Shown piece after piece: positions 10,980 to 24,400 of a stretch of DNA of 64,000 bases; positions within the stretch are counted from its first letter, which is position 1; every line of letters begins with the position of its first letter. The DNA is from Urechis unicinctus. Its lineage: Eukaryota; Annelida; Polychaeta; Xenopneusta; Urechidae. The stretch covers positions 42,396,760 through 42,460,759 of the forward strand of contig CM067348.1 of NCBI GenBank assembly GCA_034190875.2. The letters are read 5' to 3'. Under the pieces are notes generated by a model. It was not told the DNA's origin. It was given only the letters and a program-made list of their open reading frames with translations, and did no database searches. A program made the translations under genes and the position numbers.

Positions 10980-11616
10980 TGTAAAAGCCAGACCTCTTTT
11001 CGGGGCTCGTCTTCCTGGCTTCTACAACCTTAAATCGTTACGCTTTCCAAGTTCGGCCAGCAGGGCTAGAAGTTAGCATACTGCTGGGCTTTGCAGAAGT
11101 CAAAGCAGACTCGTTCGTTGACTGAGAATAGTTCTGTCTTTATTCGCAAAATATTCCATCTTATATACAATTATTATCATTAAGAAGGCGGGGGTCACTG
11201 TCAGCCCAGCCAACTGTCCAGTGCCATTGGCCGATAGCAATGCACAGAACAAAGTCCACTCGGATCATGCAACCGGGACTCTGGCATATTTTACATACAT
11301 AGATAACAAAGATAACTTGACGTTGATACTTGTATGGTCGTGACTTTTAAGACATGAGAAGGATGTATGGTAGACACATCAAAGATACTGCAGAGATAAC
11401 AGATAACGCCCTTGAACGGGACCCTCTCGTTACAGGATGGTAATACTTATAACCGGAAATATCTAAAGCCCGAATACGGGTAGGTTACTGATACTTAAGA
11501 TAAGTGCTACTACTTGGTATAAGGGTTGTAACCATTCAAAAGTTAACGGAAATGCACGTTAGTAAAATATGAAATATTATTGACAATTCCAACCATTATA
11601 CATTACATACTTTACA
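10980..11616 (-). repeat. 5' LTR of copy B (637 bp)
   Basis: On the minus strand it begins TGTAAAG and ends CTTTTACA, the expected TG...CA inverted termini. It contains a TATATAAG box (11160-11167) and an AATAAA polyadenylation signal (11139-11144) about 16 nt further on, consistent with a U3/R/U5 layout. It lies two nucleotides from the primer-binding site and matches 3789-4403 almost perfectly. It ends against unique sequence at 11617. Confidence 0.9.
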
Positions 11617-14600
11617 ACAGGTTCAGAGTATGTTTTCATAAGGAATGAAAACTACATGAAAATTGTCAGACGCAGACATGGACATGATTTCAAAATGGCG
11701 ATCGGTTGCTCCTGTAGGCAAGGCAACTCGCCCCTGGTGTTTTGATGATCTGATGACACCTTAGGGGCGAGGGTCCGTATGGCAGAATCTTGAGCGATAT
11801 AAGCAAATATGCTTTTTTTTCGCAATGCACACAAGGGACAGTTTAAAAAAAACATAGATTTTCATATCCATAAATGTCTTACCATAAATCTTGCCTAGAG
11901 TCATACTCGATCCTTAATCCACAGAATCGACGAAATCCAACACAATTTTAAAATTATTGTCCAACATGGCTGCCGCTCGAATCGAAAACATGAGCAATAT
12001 CATAGCGTATTAACTCCATTATGTTGCATTGTGGGAGTCGGCCATGTTGAGTTTTTGAACAAATTTTCATGATGTGCCGTATTTTAGTGCTCAAACAGAA
12101 CAATTAGACAAAACTGTAGTAAAAGAAACAGTCCTCGTGTCATTTTGTGATATAATCTTGCATTTCGACACAAATGTTTTTTCTTGGAGAGCTTCGGTAA
12201 GTTTTTAGCGAGTTCATCTGTCGTTTTGACTTCGGAAACACCGCAATCTCGCAGGAGGCGCTTCGCCTCTACAGCTCGGATATGAGAGATCAAAAGTAGT
12301 AAACAGTGCGGAGCTGTCAGAGGCGGAGTTTCTTTGCCTATTGCTCCTGATGCACTCCCACTTGCAATCCGAGAATGAAAATGAACCATGTTTTTTATTA
12401 CCCGAATCAGAATACTTAAACAGAAACATATCAGATAGTTAATTGAATGAAGAATCAAATTTTCCTTTACATTAATATCCCACAAACAAGCACGAACACA
12501 TTCAATGGATTTGTCTCGTGGGACAGGCCATTTTTGTAGCAGCGCGATGGAAATAAACTACCTATATCTTTTCGATAATGAGACCGCCCGCATGAACCCA
12601 TGATATGGACAAAAAGAGACAACATTAATTGACTTTATTAAATCACCATGTTACATGTTACAAGTCATCACTGGAGATAGAAACATCCCTTTTGGTGCTG
12701 CGCCATCTTGACGAAAACAATAGAACGATCACTAAGCATGTGACGTCACGAAATCGCGTTCTAGTAAATAAATAGTAGCGTCTCGCCATTGGCAAAAACA
12801 ATTCTGCCTGACGACCACTGCAGCTCACTTGTCAGAAAGAGAGGTACATACCATCTATTCAAAATAAGTTGCATCAAATCAACCACTATCTATTTCGAAA
12901 AAGATGTATCTTATTCTTAAGTTCATCCCATCAACCACCACATGTTCCAGGAACTACCAGAGCGCATTATGTGAAACAACAGCGGTGCTCTTAGCCCTAC
13001 AAGACGTCTGAGTAGACGTATAAATTCATGTTACCGTTACGACCGGAGCTACGGTGCTCTCATTGTTTCTTGTGGCAATTGTGCTGGTGAGCGTATTGTG
13101 TAAAACAAAACCAGCTGCACAGAATCTCCTCAGCTAGCCCCAATCGAACGGTGATAATACGTACTGTAGGGCTACTCCTAAGCTAGCTCCGGTCGTAGTC
13201 TTCTGAGACGTCCTGTAGGGCTACCCCTAAGCAAGCAGATTCTCTTTGTAAAATGCATGGATTTTACTATTTCTATGTCCAGTTTTACAAATTTAAAATG
13301 ACACGCCACTCAAAAGTTTCAAACATTTATTTCTCAGGTGTGATATGTGAACTTCCCTCAAGCATCACGATAGCACACCCAAGAGACCAATATTGAAGAA
13401 TCCACCATGAGATCAATCTACAGCTTTTAAAGAATAACTTAACAATGTGTGAAAACAAACGACTGACAAATGTTGAAAAAAATTGTTAATATTTGACGTG
13501 TTACTGAAAAAATGTCTTAAACCGGGTATAACCAATATCGAGGCAGTCACTGCTTCAGTAAAGAGCATCATCGGTAAAATTGTGTGTTTGTGTCAGTGTG
13601 ACGATGACAGAATGTGGCTGCTTTTTACTCCAGATGATTTACTGACGGACAAGTACAACTGTAAGAGATGACGACGGCAATTCACACACATATACACACA
13701 AACAACCTCAGCGACTTAAGCAAAATCATCGGGATGACCATACCAAACGAGAAAAATGCTACACCCAGTTTGAAATATTCTAACTATCCCCTCACAGTGA
13801 CAATAAGCTTTTTCGCAGCATATCAGCACAAATTGTACAAAATACATTCAAAACTTAGTTTTTTTACCCTTAAGAAACACAGGGACCCTTGATTACATGA
13901 CAAGTGATCACAGGAAGTCAATAATTAAGATAACATGATGCATCCAAATTTTAGTTGTATTCACAATAACAAATATCGCATCCAGTAGGTAGAATTTAGA
14001 ACAATTATTCTTGAGCGTTCACTTGTTCAGCAAGATACCAAAGAAATATCATATCAACTTGAAAATTAGCACATGGAAAAGCTGTGCTAAATCATTGTAC
14101 TGTTGTACCATCATACTGAGAACAAGCTAACTTAGGCTTATAGAAAAATTGACAAAACTACTAAGAGCTGGTAACTGTCCAACAGTCATGATCTAAAATG
14201 TGAACAACACTTTTTTGTTATCGCAAACTATTGAACCGGTTGAGTCAGAAAGAGATCTTACAAAGGGAAAAGTGACTATTTAAAAGCTGTGTACATTCTA
14301 CTACATTTCATGTTCAAGTTCAGCCACAGATCTAATTCAAACGCAGAACACATAGATCTTATTTAACGCAGTACATATTGAAATTCTACACATATTGAAA
14401 ATAGGCAAAAACTGATTGAAGGTGAACACGGGGTTAGGTCAATAGCTGATCTTCCTAAATGAAAAACATCAAACTTCACGTCAATTTCTGCATGTACCAC
14501 ACATGGAACTGTTAATCAAGCAATCTAAACAGACATGATTTTGTTCCTAGCTAACAAATGTTCAACTATGTCTATGTATAAACCAGTAATAATTTACTTT

Positions 14601-15040
14601 ACAACCGAGTACCCTAATAATATACAAGGTAACATGCAATAACATGACAAAATATATCATAGCAAATTATGACGTCAAATGCCATGATATAACACGTTAC
14701 AATACAAAAGATAGTATAATACCACATGTGATGATATGTAACAACGTATCTCTCCATGACATTTTATGCAATTAAATGCCATCAATATTGTATGAAGGCA
14801 AGTATTGTAAAATAATATAACAAAAACATGAGACATTTCACAAAAAGCTGTAATTTAGCTTAAGACTTCATTACATCACTGAACATGGCACTTATGGCTG
14901 AAAACACACATGAGCTGCATCTCTGCCCCTTTACAGACAACCGCAACAGACACCATACATAGTTCTATGACTGCACTGATCACAATTAACAGTTCTAAAT
15001 CACAACTCCAATCTTACAGATGCAGCACCAATACACACCC
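11617..15040. other. Intergenic region between the LTR tandem and the SLC5 gene
   Basis: I see no convincing coding exon. AT-rich single-copy-looking sequence dominates. The longest frame (12084-12485, minus) has no recognisable domain and biased low-complexity content. An imperfect hairpin lies at 12992-13223. The 3' UTR of the SLC5 gene presumably begins just below 15041 on the minus strand, but I did not find a clear polyadenylation signal close by. Confidence 0.5.
12992..13223. repeat. Imperfect inverted repeat (foldback fragment)
   Basis: TAGCCCTACA-GACGTCT at 12992 recurs in inverted orientation at about 13195-13223, and ACGACCGGAGCTA near 13039-13051 recurs inverted near 13184-13197. 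The order of the two motif pairs is consistent with a stem and an internal loop of about 130 bp. It looks like a degraded miniature inverted-repeat element. Confidence 0.55.
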
Positions 15041-18000
15041 CTAGACACGGGACATTTCATCTTCATTATCAGGTGTCTCCTCTTCCAGGTGATTAGTTTC
15101 GTGTAAATCTCTGCTTTCTGCAGCATCCATCTGAATTAGGAACGAAATTGAACTATAATTGAAATGAAAACCATGGTATGGAATATATCTGAGCCATACG
15201 GCAAATACAATGTTACATGTCCAGTAGGATGGTGTTTTGTTAAGGCTGAGCGAAATGTGCTGAGCAAGCAAAAAAGAGGTCACTAGTCATTACACTTTTC
15301 ACCCAAAAGGATGATAAGCTGTGTGACAAACTTAATCGGGGCAGTTGTTCTAGGACTTGGACCATTACATTCAAGAATGTGCTGAATTTATGAAAACATC
15401 TATAAAAAAATACAAAATCGTTAATGTCAAAGCGACGCAGTTTAAAACCAAAAGTAATGGGTAAAATGTTCCGTAAACCAATGCAGATAGTTGAGAAGAA
15501 TGGAAGAGGGTGCAGTGATTAAATTTTACAGGGAACTTCAATATTCAAATATGCTTTCCTGAAATGTCCTCCAAACTTTGAATCCTACTCGCTGCTGTAG
15601 GAATAATTGCACCCACCCGCATTAACAGTAGAAAATGAAAGTTTAGCCACAATGTAGCTCAGATATAGCTGATAGGGCCAACCAGAGGAAACAGCAAGAA
15701 TGCTCTGACAACAATTCGGTTACTGTGAGAATTAACCTGCAGGGTTCGACACTAACGGTTGTCCGCTTGCCCGGGACAAGTCATTTGGCCTGTCGGGCAA
15801 GCAGCCAGTCCAGTCAGCTTGTCCTGCCGGACAAGTGATTTTTATGATCCAGGCCTGCATTCTGCGGTGCCGGGATAATACTTTCACACTGAGCGGGGCC
15901 TTTATCACACGGTCGGTGAGAAGCAGGCGCGCGACTACAGTCTTTAATTGACTGCGTTAAGTTAATCCGATAGATAAGAGATGGGAGTCTTGTTGTTTAT
16001 GGTTCGAATAAGAATTTACGCAGACGCTAACAATGAGATACAGTGCTGGGACACATATAATGTTCGCTCATGCTCGGATTGTCAAATTTGATACGGCTTG
16101 CGGAGCAATTACCATGTACCGCAAATAATTTAGAACCGTAAATAAAATATTGGGGGTTTAGCAGTGTTTAGGGCATTGAAGTAGACCTGAACCACAACAA
16201 GCACGGATTTACCATGACTTTCAGCAGTACATGAGCTTGGTTCGAGACTTTAAAAAGCAAACTTGACAGTGATCAGAACGAAGTCCACTATTTGATTCAA
16301 TTACACGATGCAACGGTTATGTCCCATATAGCTACATTTCTATTTTTCCTGAAAGATATTGTAGCTTTCAACCAGTGTTGTCTAGATTATTGCATGTTTG
16401 TAATTTTTCTGTGATAAGGTGCCAGACACGAAAAGAATGCTATTGGAACGAAGAACCACTTTTCGCTTACCGTGCTTTTTTAGGACACTTTACAGTCCTA
16501 GATGATACCAATTAAGAGTACAGATAACTTACGATATTACATGCTTGCAACTCAACTCGCGCAGGAAAAGAAGCAAAGGATTAGTTTCATATTTAGTAAC
16601 TGTATATCTAACCATTTATAGTAAAAAAAATACGCCTCCTTGTCTACTTTGGCCCTAGCGTTCTCGCACCGATCGGGCGTTTCTTAGTATGCACAGACCA
16701 GTGTCAAAATGTAGCTCTTTCGAACTAAGTACGGGAGTATGCACTCCCTCTTACAAGGTGATAAATAGAACCTGACGTTGGTCTTTTGGGCTATCAAAAT
16801 GTTATTCAACAGCAGATAATCGGGATCAACGATATTTTCAAATTATGTTCTATAGATGTCTTTATGCGTGTCATGTCAGAATTTGATACAAACTAAAAGG
16901 TACTCAGCGTTAACCTGCAGGTTTTCGGTAGTTGTTTTTCTAACAAATTTCTCAAAACTAAGATGATATAAACAAATGAGCGCGCCAATCTTTGACGCGA
17001 ACGTCAACGGCAATCGCACCTTGACGTCGCACGCGCTGCCAGAAATGACGCGAGCTGACAGTGAATGCCACTCGCCAGCCCAGAGTGTCACAAAAAGTGC
17101 AAGAAAGGTAGACAAGTCTCCCTACAGTCATACGATCAGAATAAGAGGGAGCGCAAATTCTTGCCCACATGGAAAGATACGTTTCCAAGGGTGGACTATG
17201 ATGAAGAAACGGGTATGTTCTGTACTGTACTGAAATGCTGGACAGATTGATTGCATTATCTATTTGTGGTCCAACTACAGAAAATTACAATGCCCAGCGG
17301 GCTGTTCAGCTCTGGCTGACAAGATCAAGCAGGTTAGACGTTACCTGAGTTTGATTGTGGATGTTTAAACTGTATGTAGTACTGTCATATTTGTGAAGTT
17401 ATCATTTTAAAGAAACTGACAATAAACTGATGTTTCATACAGCAGCTTTTCTTATTAAACATACTGTAATAAAATTACTTAATTGCAACTAGAACTTTCC
17501 AGATTTTATGTAAATAAAAATTACACGTTTGGGACAAGTAAAAATTAGGAAGGACAAGTAAATGGACCAAGCACTTGTCCTACAGGACAAGTTGGTTAGA
17601 AACCTTAGTGTTGAACCCTGACCTGGCTATATGTTTAAGATATGAAGCTCCACAATAGCCAAAATTTCAATGGGGATGGAATTCTGAAACCAAGAGGGCC
17701 AACCCTATTACCAACCCAATTACAGCAACTATCATTCTGTGCGACTCACCTTAGTTTTATCGATGACCTTGTCATTTTCATCGACGTTGACATCACAAGG
17801 GTCGTAGTCTTGGTGATTCACACCACAGTGGCATTTAGAGCGCCATCTGTAAGGGAGACAACCGCACAGACGATCAAAAACAGGGATGATCAAACTTGGA
17901 CAGACTTCACTGGCTGTTTTCATCCCACCTGAGCACACATTTCAACATAAACTACATTATTGCATCACAGATGAGTATGCAGGCATTGGATATGATAATG

Positions 18001-19975
18001 ATTGTGCTATGAATAATTTTCAATATGCAATCAAAACATCCTTTCAGTCCGTGAGTCTCCCAGGTAAGGACTTACTTACCTGTAAATAAACTAACTATAA
18101 GGCCAATGATGATAGTGATGCTGCAACCTATTGCGCTGTACCAGAGGAATGAGATGCCATAGAGTCGATTCAACCCCGTCCTAAAACACAAACACTCATA
18201 GGACATTAAATTTGCAAGAACATTTACCCATTTGACAATTTATAGACTGATTTGACTTTTAATTGACACGATGATTGGACAATTGACAAAATGAGCAAGC
18301 AAAAACTGATTGAAAACCCTACATAGAACACAACACCCAGAAATCGTAGAATAACTATGCGGTCAAACTTACAACTCATTGGATGCTGATTGCATGGGGC
18401 CAGCAGTCGTCAATACAGTGTCATTCACCATCCAACGATACTCTATGTCTTCAGAATAACCGCTCAGACTCGTATGCGGAAGGGAGTAGTTAAGTCCTGC
18501 AGTACAGTTGTCCGAGTTGACGGGGAGCGTGTTGGGGTACGGGCGGTGGATGTAGGACCCGATGGCTAGCCAAAGGGAGAAGAGGAAAGAAATGCTACAG
18601 CCTGTTACCGCTCCCTGGAAGAAATGCAAGGGATGACAAAAATCATAATGCACGATGTTCACTTGGGTGAGCTTATTGACGGCTTGCAAAGTTGGTTTGG
18701 AAATGCCCTCATGCACTGCATCGTTTCTTAAACCTTTTATTGTAATGTTTCCAGAGGAAAATCTCTGGCTATGTTTATTTTGAAATGCCTAAACGTAATC
18801 TTACCTGCGAAACGCAATGTTTAATTTCAATTCCCATTTACAAAGATTATTTTGAATGCTTTTGTAACGTTTTTTAAAATGCCCTGTCCCAATTATTATC
18901 TAGGAATGCTGTTTCCAATGTTAATTTTACATTTCCCTTCCTGCCATGACAAGCATTGCTTTTTTAACTATCTACTCTAATTCAGATACCCTTTGTAAGA
19001 TTCGTTAGTTATGTTTAGTACTGTATATGTTGCACTATACTTTGCACTGTATGCCGCACGACACACGTTAATGTTTGCTTTATGAATGCTGAGTGGTTTT
19101 CTACACAAGGAGAGAGTTCAGTATGGAACACATCAGATATAATTACCTTTGCATTAGCCATGGGGAAGAATGCTCCAAGAAGGAACATGCCCAAAGTTGG
19201 ACCAGATGTGGCCCCTGTAATGCTCAGAGAGGCCTGAAACATAACACAGGTACTTATTTAGAGGGACATGTATAGAATATACATTTCCTGCCATATTATG
19301 AATAAAATACTATTATTTTCTATATTTTCAACTAGGCATGTATAGACTTGTTTATATCAAACTTTTATCATGTGAGCAGGGCTTCAAAAAATAATATCCA
19401 AATATGCGTGCACATATGTAAAACATATAAATTACACCTTACTTTCAATATCACCGTGAACACTATATAGCATTTGATTTATGAACGCTTAAATGTGAGG
19501 TGCAGAGGAGTGCCCGTGTGTTGCCTGAAATAGTTACCTGAAGGACATGCCCTCCTAGCCGGTTAGCCACGAAAGACGTCAGCATAGCAATGCCACCAAA
19601 CGCAATAACTGCAAACAAACAAACCAGTCGTACATTGTATCCGAGAACATTATATTTCTTCATCATCAAAAACCAACATATTGACATATAAAGCAGCATT
19701 AGGGGTCAAGGTGAAATGAGAAATTGAATATCCTACGTCATAATGAGTGACTGAATGATGCCAGGGATGAAGCTGATGATTATGATATAGATGATGATGA
19801 TGATAATTTATGATGATGATGATCATAATAATTATGAATAATTCATGATGATTGTGATGATTATGAAAACTGATGAAGATAATAATTGTGAAGATGAAAT
19901 GATGATGATGATGATGATAATGATGATACAGAGAATAATGACGATAATGTTGATGAGATAATGATGATGATACAG

Positions 19976-20025
<50 letters not shown>

Positions 20026-21127
20026 ACAGAGGATTATGATGATAATGGTGATGGGACAATAACACATGCTAGCTACCAAGTAATTTGGTGATAAGGGCTT
20101 TCTTTTCTTCACGTAGGTGACTCAAGAAATACTTAAGGATGTCTTCCCAGGTGACCGCAGAGCAAGCATTTAATGAAGAAGACATAGAGCTGGAGACACA
20201 AGGACATAAAACGCCATGTTGACAGAGAAGGCAACAATAAATGGAAACAATGAACAATAATTCAAATAAAGGTAACCTATCATATCAAAGACATGACGTT
20301 TTTGTGTTTTTTTTACAAACATACACAATTTCTCGTACCTACCATTCTAGCCTACATGTGAATCAGATCAATATATATCATACTGTACCACACCTTACAT
20401 CTTGCACTAATGTTTCTCACACATCCATTAACAACCTGCCAATATGACATCTGTCCATTAACACACCTGTCTATTGACAAGCTGTCCATTAACACACCTG
20501 TGTATTAACATGCTGTTCATAAACATGTTGGATGAGCTTTCCTATTGGAATTATCAAACCTGTCAATGAATACACACCTGTGGCATTAACACACCTATCA
20601 AGAAATACATATATCAAATTAATACCTGACATTAACACACCTGTCACATAAGTACACCTGTCGAATTAATATTCCTGCCAATTAACGTACCTGCCAATAA
20701 ACACATCTGCTGATTGTCCAGTCTTACCTGAGTGCCCCACTGAAGAGAACAGCCAGAAAGATGCCAGGCACCCCAGGATATCTCAATACATCAATGACAA
20801 AGTAAGGCACAAGCTGCAACAGTGAGACAAATTTAAGAGTCACCAAAGGAAGCATGCATGCAATGGCATGCAATTAGTTGCGCATGTATGCATGTATGAA
20901 TGTAATTATGTACGCAACTAAATGTAATGTACATGTATGTATGTACATGTAAATGTAATTACAGAACGGGAACTATGTATGTATGTATGTATGGGATGTA
21001 TTTGCTCGCATGTATGTATGTAAATATTTGTGTGCACAACTGCGTGTGTAAAATCGGTTGCATATATCATATCATATTTAGGAATTAGTTGCACGCACAA
21101 ATAATTTATATGATTTAGTTGTGTGTC

Positions 21128-21169
<42 letters not shown>

Positions 21170-21281
21170 ATATATATATATATATATTGTGTGTGTGTAT
21201 ATATATATATATATATTTACACGCATTACATATATATATATATGTATATACATATATATGTATATGTGTATATATATTGTG

Positions 21282-21315
<34 letters not shown>

Positions 21316-21371
21316 AATATATATATGTATATATATGTATATATATATATATCTATATATATATATATCTA

Positions 21372-21410
<39 letters not shown>

Positions 21411-24400
21411 ATTGATATTGCCTCATCAATATCAATTCCACTTCCTTGTCTCTGCAGAAGGATGCTATGAGATTACATCAGGTCAGCTACAATGGAATCT
21501 GGAGGGTGTGCATACAGGGGTGGGGGGAGCAAATCATCCCTCTGTGCAAAGACAGATGGGCGAAATTATTATAAAACTTTTATTTGGTAAGTATCGTTTA
21601 ATTTTCAACCCACCTGGTTGGAGTTGGAGATATACTTCTCTGCCAGGGGATCACAGCCAAGCTGTTCGTAGTAAGCATACACTGTCAGTCCCACGAGAGC
21701 AGCAAGTATGTTCACGATGAGAAGACCAGGTATGTTCAGGTAAATAGATCTGTAACGAATTTAACTCCTGTGTAAGCACTGATTCCCCACATAAGGGTAT
21801 GTAAATGTCACCCCTACACACCTTGTATAACTGTACATTAACCCTGTATGAAAGGGTCAATGTTAGGTAAAATGGTTTTATAAGGATTGAAATTTGATGA
21901 GACATCTTTGCCAAGGGCTCGAAATTAATACCCGCCCGCTCGCCAATGGCAGGTGAAATTTGAGTCGTGCTGGTAAATAGTCACAACTAGCCGCCCGGCT
22001 GGGGGGTAGATTTTTTCCACGCTAATACGACACGCCCAGTTCAATACAACAGCAGCGGGGCTAGCGTGATTAAGCGCCGCTTGAACCATATAAACCCGAC
22101 AAACACATGAAATAAGAAACTTCTCGGCTGTATACTATCATGTCTTACGTAATTTATTGACCCATAGTATGTACACTGTTGAATAAACCGATGGCATAGA
22201 TGGGCTCACACAAAAAGATATACAACTAATGGCCTCGATTGTTTGTGAAGACTTTATAATCCATAGATCAGGGATCAGCTGGCTGCAGTTGGTGTTAAAT
22301 TTTGGACCCATCACGATATCTGGTGTGAAGACAAGAACATGGACAACAGCCCACCCCACTCCCTCCCAAGCTATCTAATGGCAGCCTCTCATATCTAAAT
22401 ACAACATGCACCTACTGACCTGAATAAGTCGAAAGGTTACTTGGCAACAACGAATCTCCCCATTTCCTGTCTCTTGACAAATTTTATGTAACCGCTTTTC
22501 CATCGCATAAAGGCATTTTTATTTAAATTCATTAATTTGATTTACCATGTATCATCTATGAATGGTATTCCTAAAAATTAGATAAAAACCAGGTTATGCA
22601 GAAAAGCTGAATTCATGCATACAAGAACATTTGTAATGATTATCTAGAATCGTAATAACCACAAAAAAAAAAAATTAATACGGCTGTGAAATTAGGCAAG
22701 TCAACTTCTTCTAATCGGACACAGTAGAAAATATTTTTTTAACATTTAAGAGATGATAATTCGTATCAATATTTCCTCGCGTAATTGCCCGAATTTGCCC
22801 CAAAGCGATCTATTTGGTGCAGAGACGAGTCCTAGCCTGCGCAGAAGCTGATGCGCAAGGAGATCGATCACCCATACGCGCGCGATGTTTTCTTCGCGTG
22901 CTCATCGTGACTTTTCTTTCGCGTCTGCTTTGTGATTGCAGTGCACATTTAACGATAGGCCCACCAACAGTTGTATAACTTACATAACGCGCGTGGCATG
23001 TTTTCTTTAAGCGTTTCTTGCGAGTTGACTTCCAAGCCGTCGGTAAGCAAGCCTATATAAGGGCATGCGATTTTTCAACAGTACACAATTTCTGAAGATG
23101 TGGCGTTATGTTCACGGTTCTAAAACGAAAATTTGAAGAGAACAAAAAAGCTCAGAGAGCACTGAAAAAGAGAAGCGCTGCAGACGCTGGAATCCTTGAG
23201 GAGAAAAACGCGAATAGCTTTTGCATGAAAACGAGAAGGAAGTGTTCTGCATGATGACCGTTTGCTGTCAAAGAAGGTCAACGTAAAGGACCATATGAAT
23301 AGAAATAGAATAATAGAAACTACAAGTTGGAGAGTGTCAAGGATCATGAAAATTTGTATGTTTTGGCAAGTTTGTAAATATTGATTTAAATGTTGCATTT
23401 AATATAAAAATAAAATATTAAAAAAACAATAAAAACTCATACATTTTTATTTTTTACCATTATTTATAACTTAAATTGTAGGGCCGGTAATAAATTTGTG
23501 GGGCCGGTAGAATTTCAAGGTTACCGGCCCGTCTGGCCGGTGAAGAATCTGCCTAATTTCTATCCCATAAGACCCATGCTTGGCAGGAATAATTAGAGAT
23601 AAAATTTTGAATGTTTCATAATAGGTCATGTTCTTCACGAATGATTGACAAAAAACGGGCTTGCAAATTGAATTAAAGACTGTCATTTTGAAACAATGAG
23701 GTGATGTCGTAACAGTGATGGATGAGGATGATTGTGATGCTTGGTCAGCTCCCATTAATGTCACTGCCCCATTCTAATTGCCCTAACCATGTGACAAAAA
23801 CCAACAGCACTGGGGCCCTGAAGTTGAGGAGCCACTGCGTTCGACAGCAAGACAGCACTGATAACTCTAGAGACTGGCGTGGGTTTCCAAGCAGTCCTGG
23901 GCAATGGATCAATGGCAAGTGGAGGTGTCTAAGCAATACAACCGCCGCGGCTGCCAAAGTGACGTCAAACGCCAAACATTTCAGATTGTTACTCACTGTT
24001 TTGCTTTGGCAAGGGTTGGTAGAGAGCAGTATCGCTGGACGCTTGTCTGACCGATTCCAAACATGGTCAGCGTTGAAAACATGCCCCCGATGACTGTAGA
24101 CCAGAAGGTCAACCGCTGGGTGGGGTCAGGGTCAAAGCTGTCAATCATCATATGGTGACACAAACGTCAGTTACCATTTGGAGTGTTTAAACAATTGTCA
24201 GTGACTAATATGCAATGTTGACACAATCTTTAGTTATCTTTGTAATGTCAACCCGATTTTTTGGACTTATTCTCACCACATCAACAATCACATGTAAAAA
24301 AACCCTGAAAAAGCCTTTTTTTCCCCAAAAATTTCTTGATGATTCATTTTGCTTTTGTTATTGATTTGGATATGATTACAACTTACTTGAAGAAGATGAG

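Larger units (their letters stand above)
3789..11616 (-). mobile_element. Ty3/gypsy LTR retrotransposon with env (copy B, complete unit)
   Basis: Read on the minus strand the unit runs 5' LTR (10980-11616), primer-binding site (10961-10977), gag, pol (protease, reverse transcriptase, RNase H, integrase), env, polypurine tract (4404-4423) and 3' LTR (3789-4403). Domain order PR-RT-RH-IN is the Ty3/gypsy order, and the third gene makes it an errantivirus-like, envelope-bearing member. The two LTRs differ by one small indel plus a truncated U5 end, so the insertion is young. The 3' LTR is also the 5' LTR of the next copy to the left. Gag, RT, the RH/IN junction and env each carry at least one frame disruption, so the unit as written is not fully coding. 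The target-site duplication cannot be checked because the left end of the array is outside the window. Confidence 0.93.

Noticed and set aside
12084-12485. 133-codon minus-strand frame with a helical C-terminal half
   Set aside because: No recognised domain, no splice partners and no conserved neighbour; likely chance, though a lineage-specific exon cannot be excluded.
19832-20112. His-rich and Ile-rich frames in GAT repeats
   Set aside because: They are microsatellite translations; only the part at 20077-20189 is coding, as SLC5 exon 10 in its own frame.
21121-21720. Tyr/Ile-rich open frames across TA tracts (also 24850-25180, 48608-49065, 55981-56612)
   Set aside because: They are translations of AT dinucleotide repeats.
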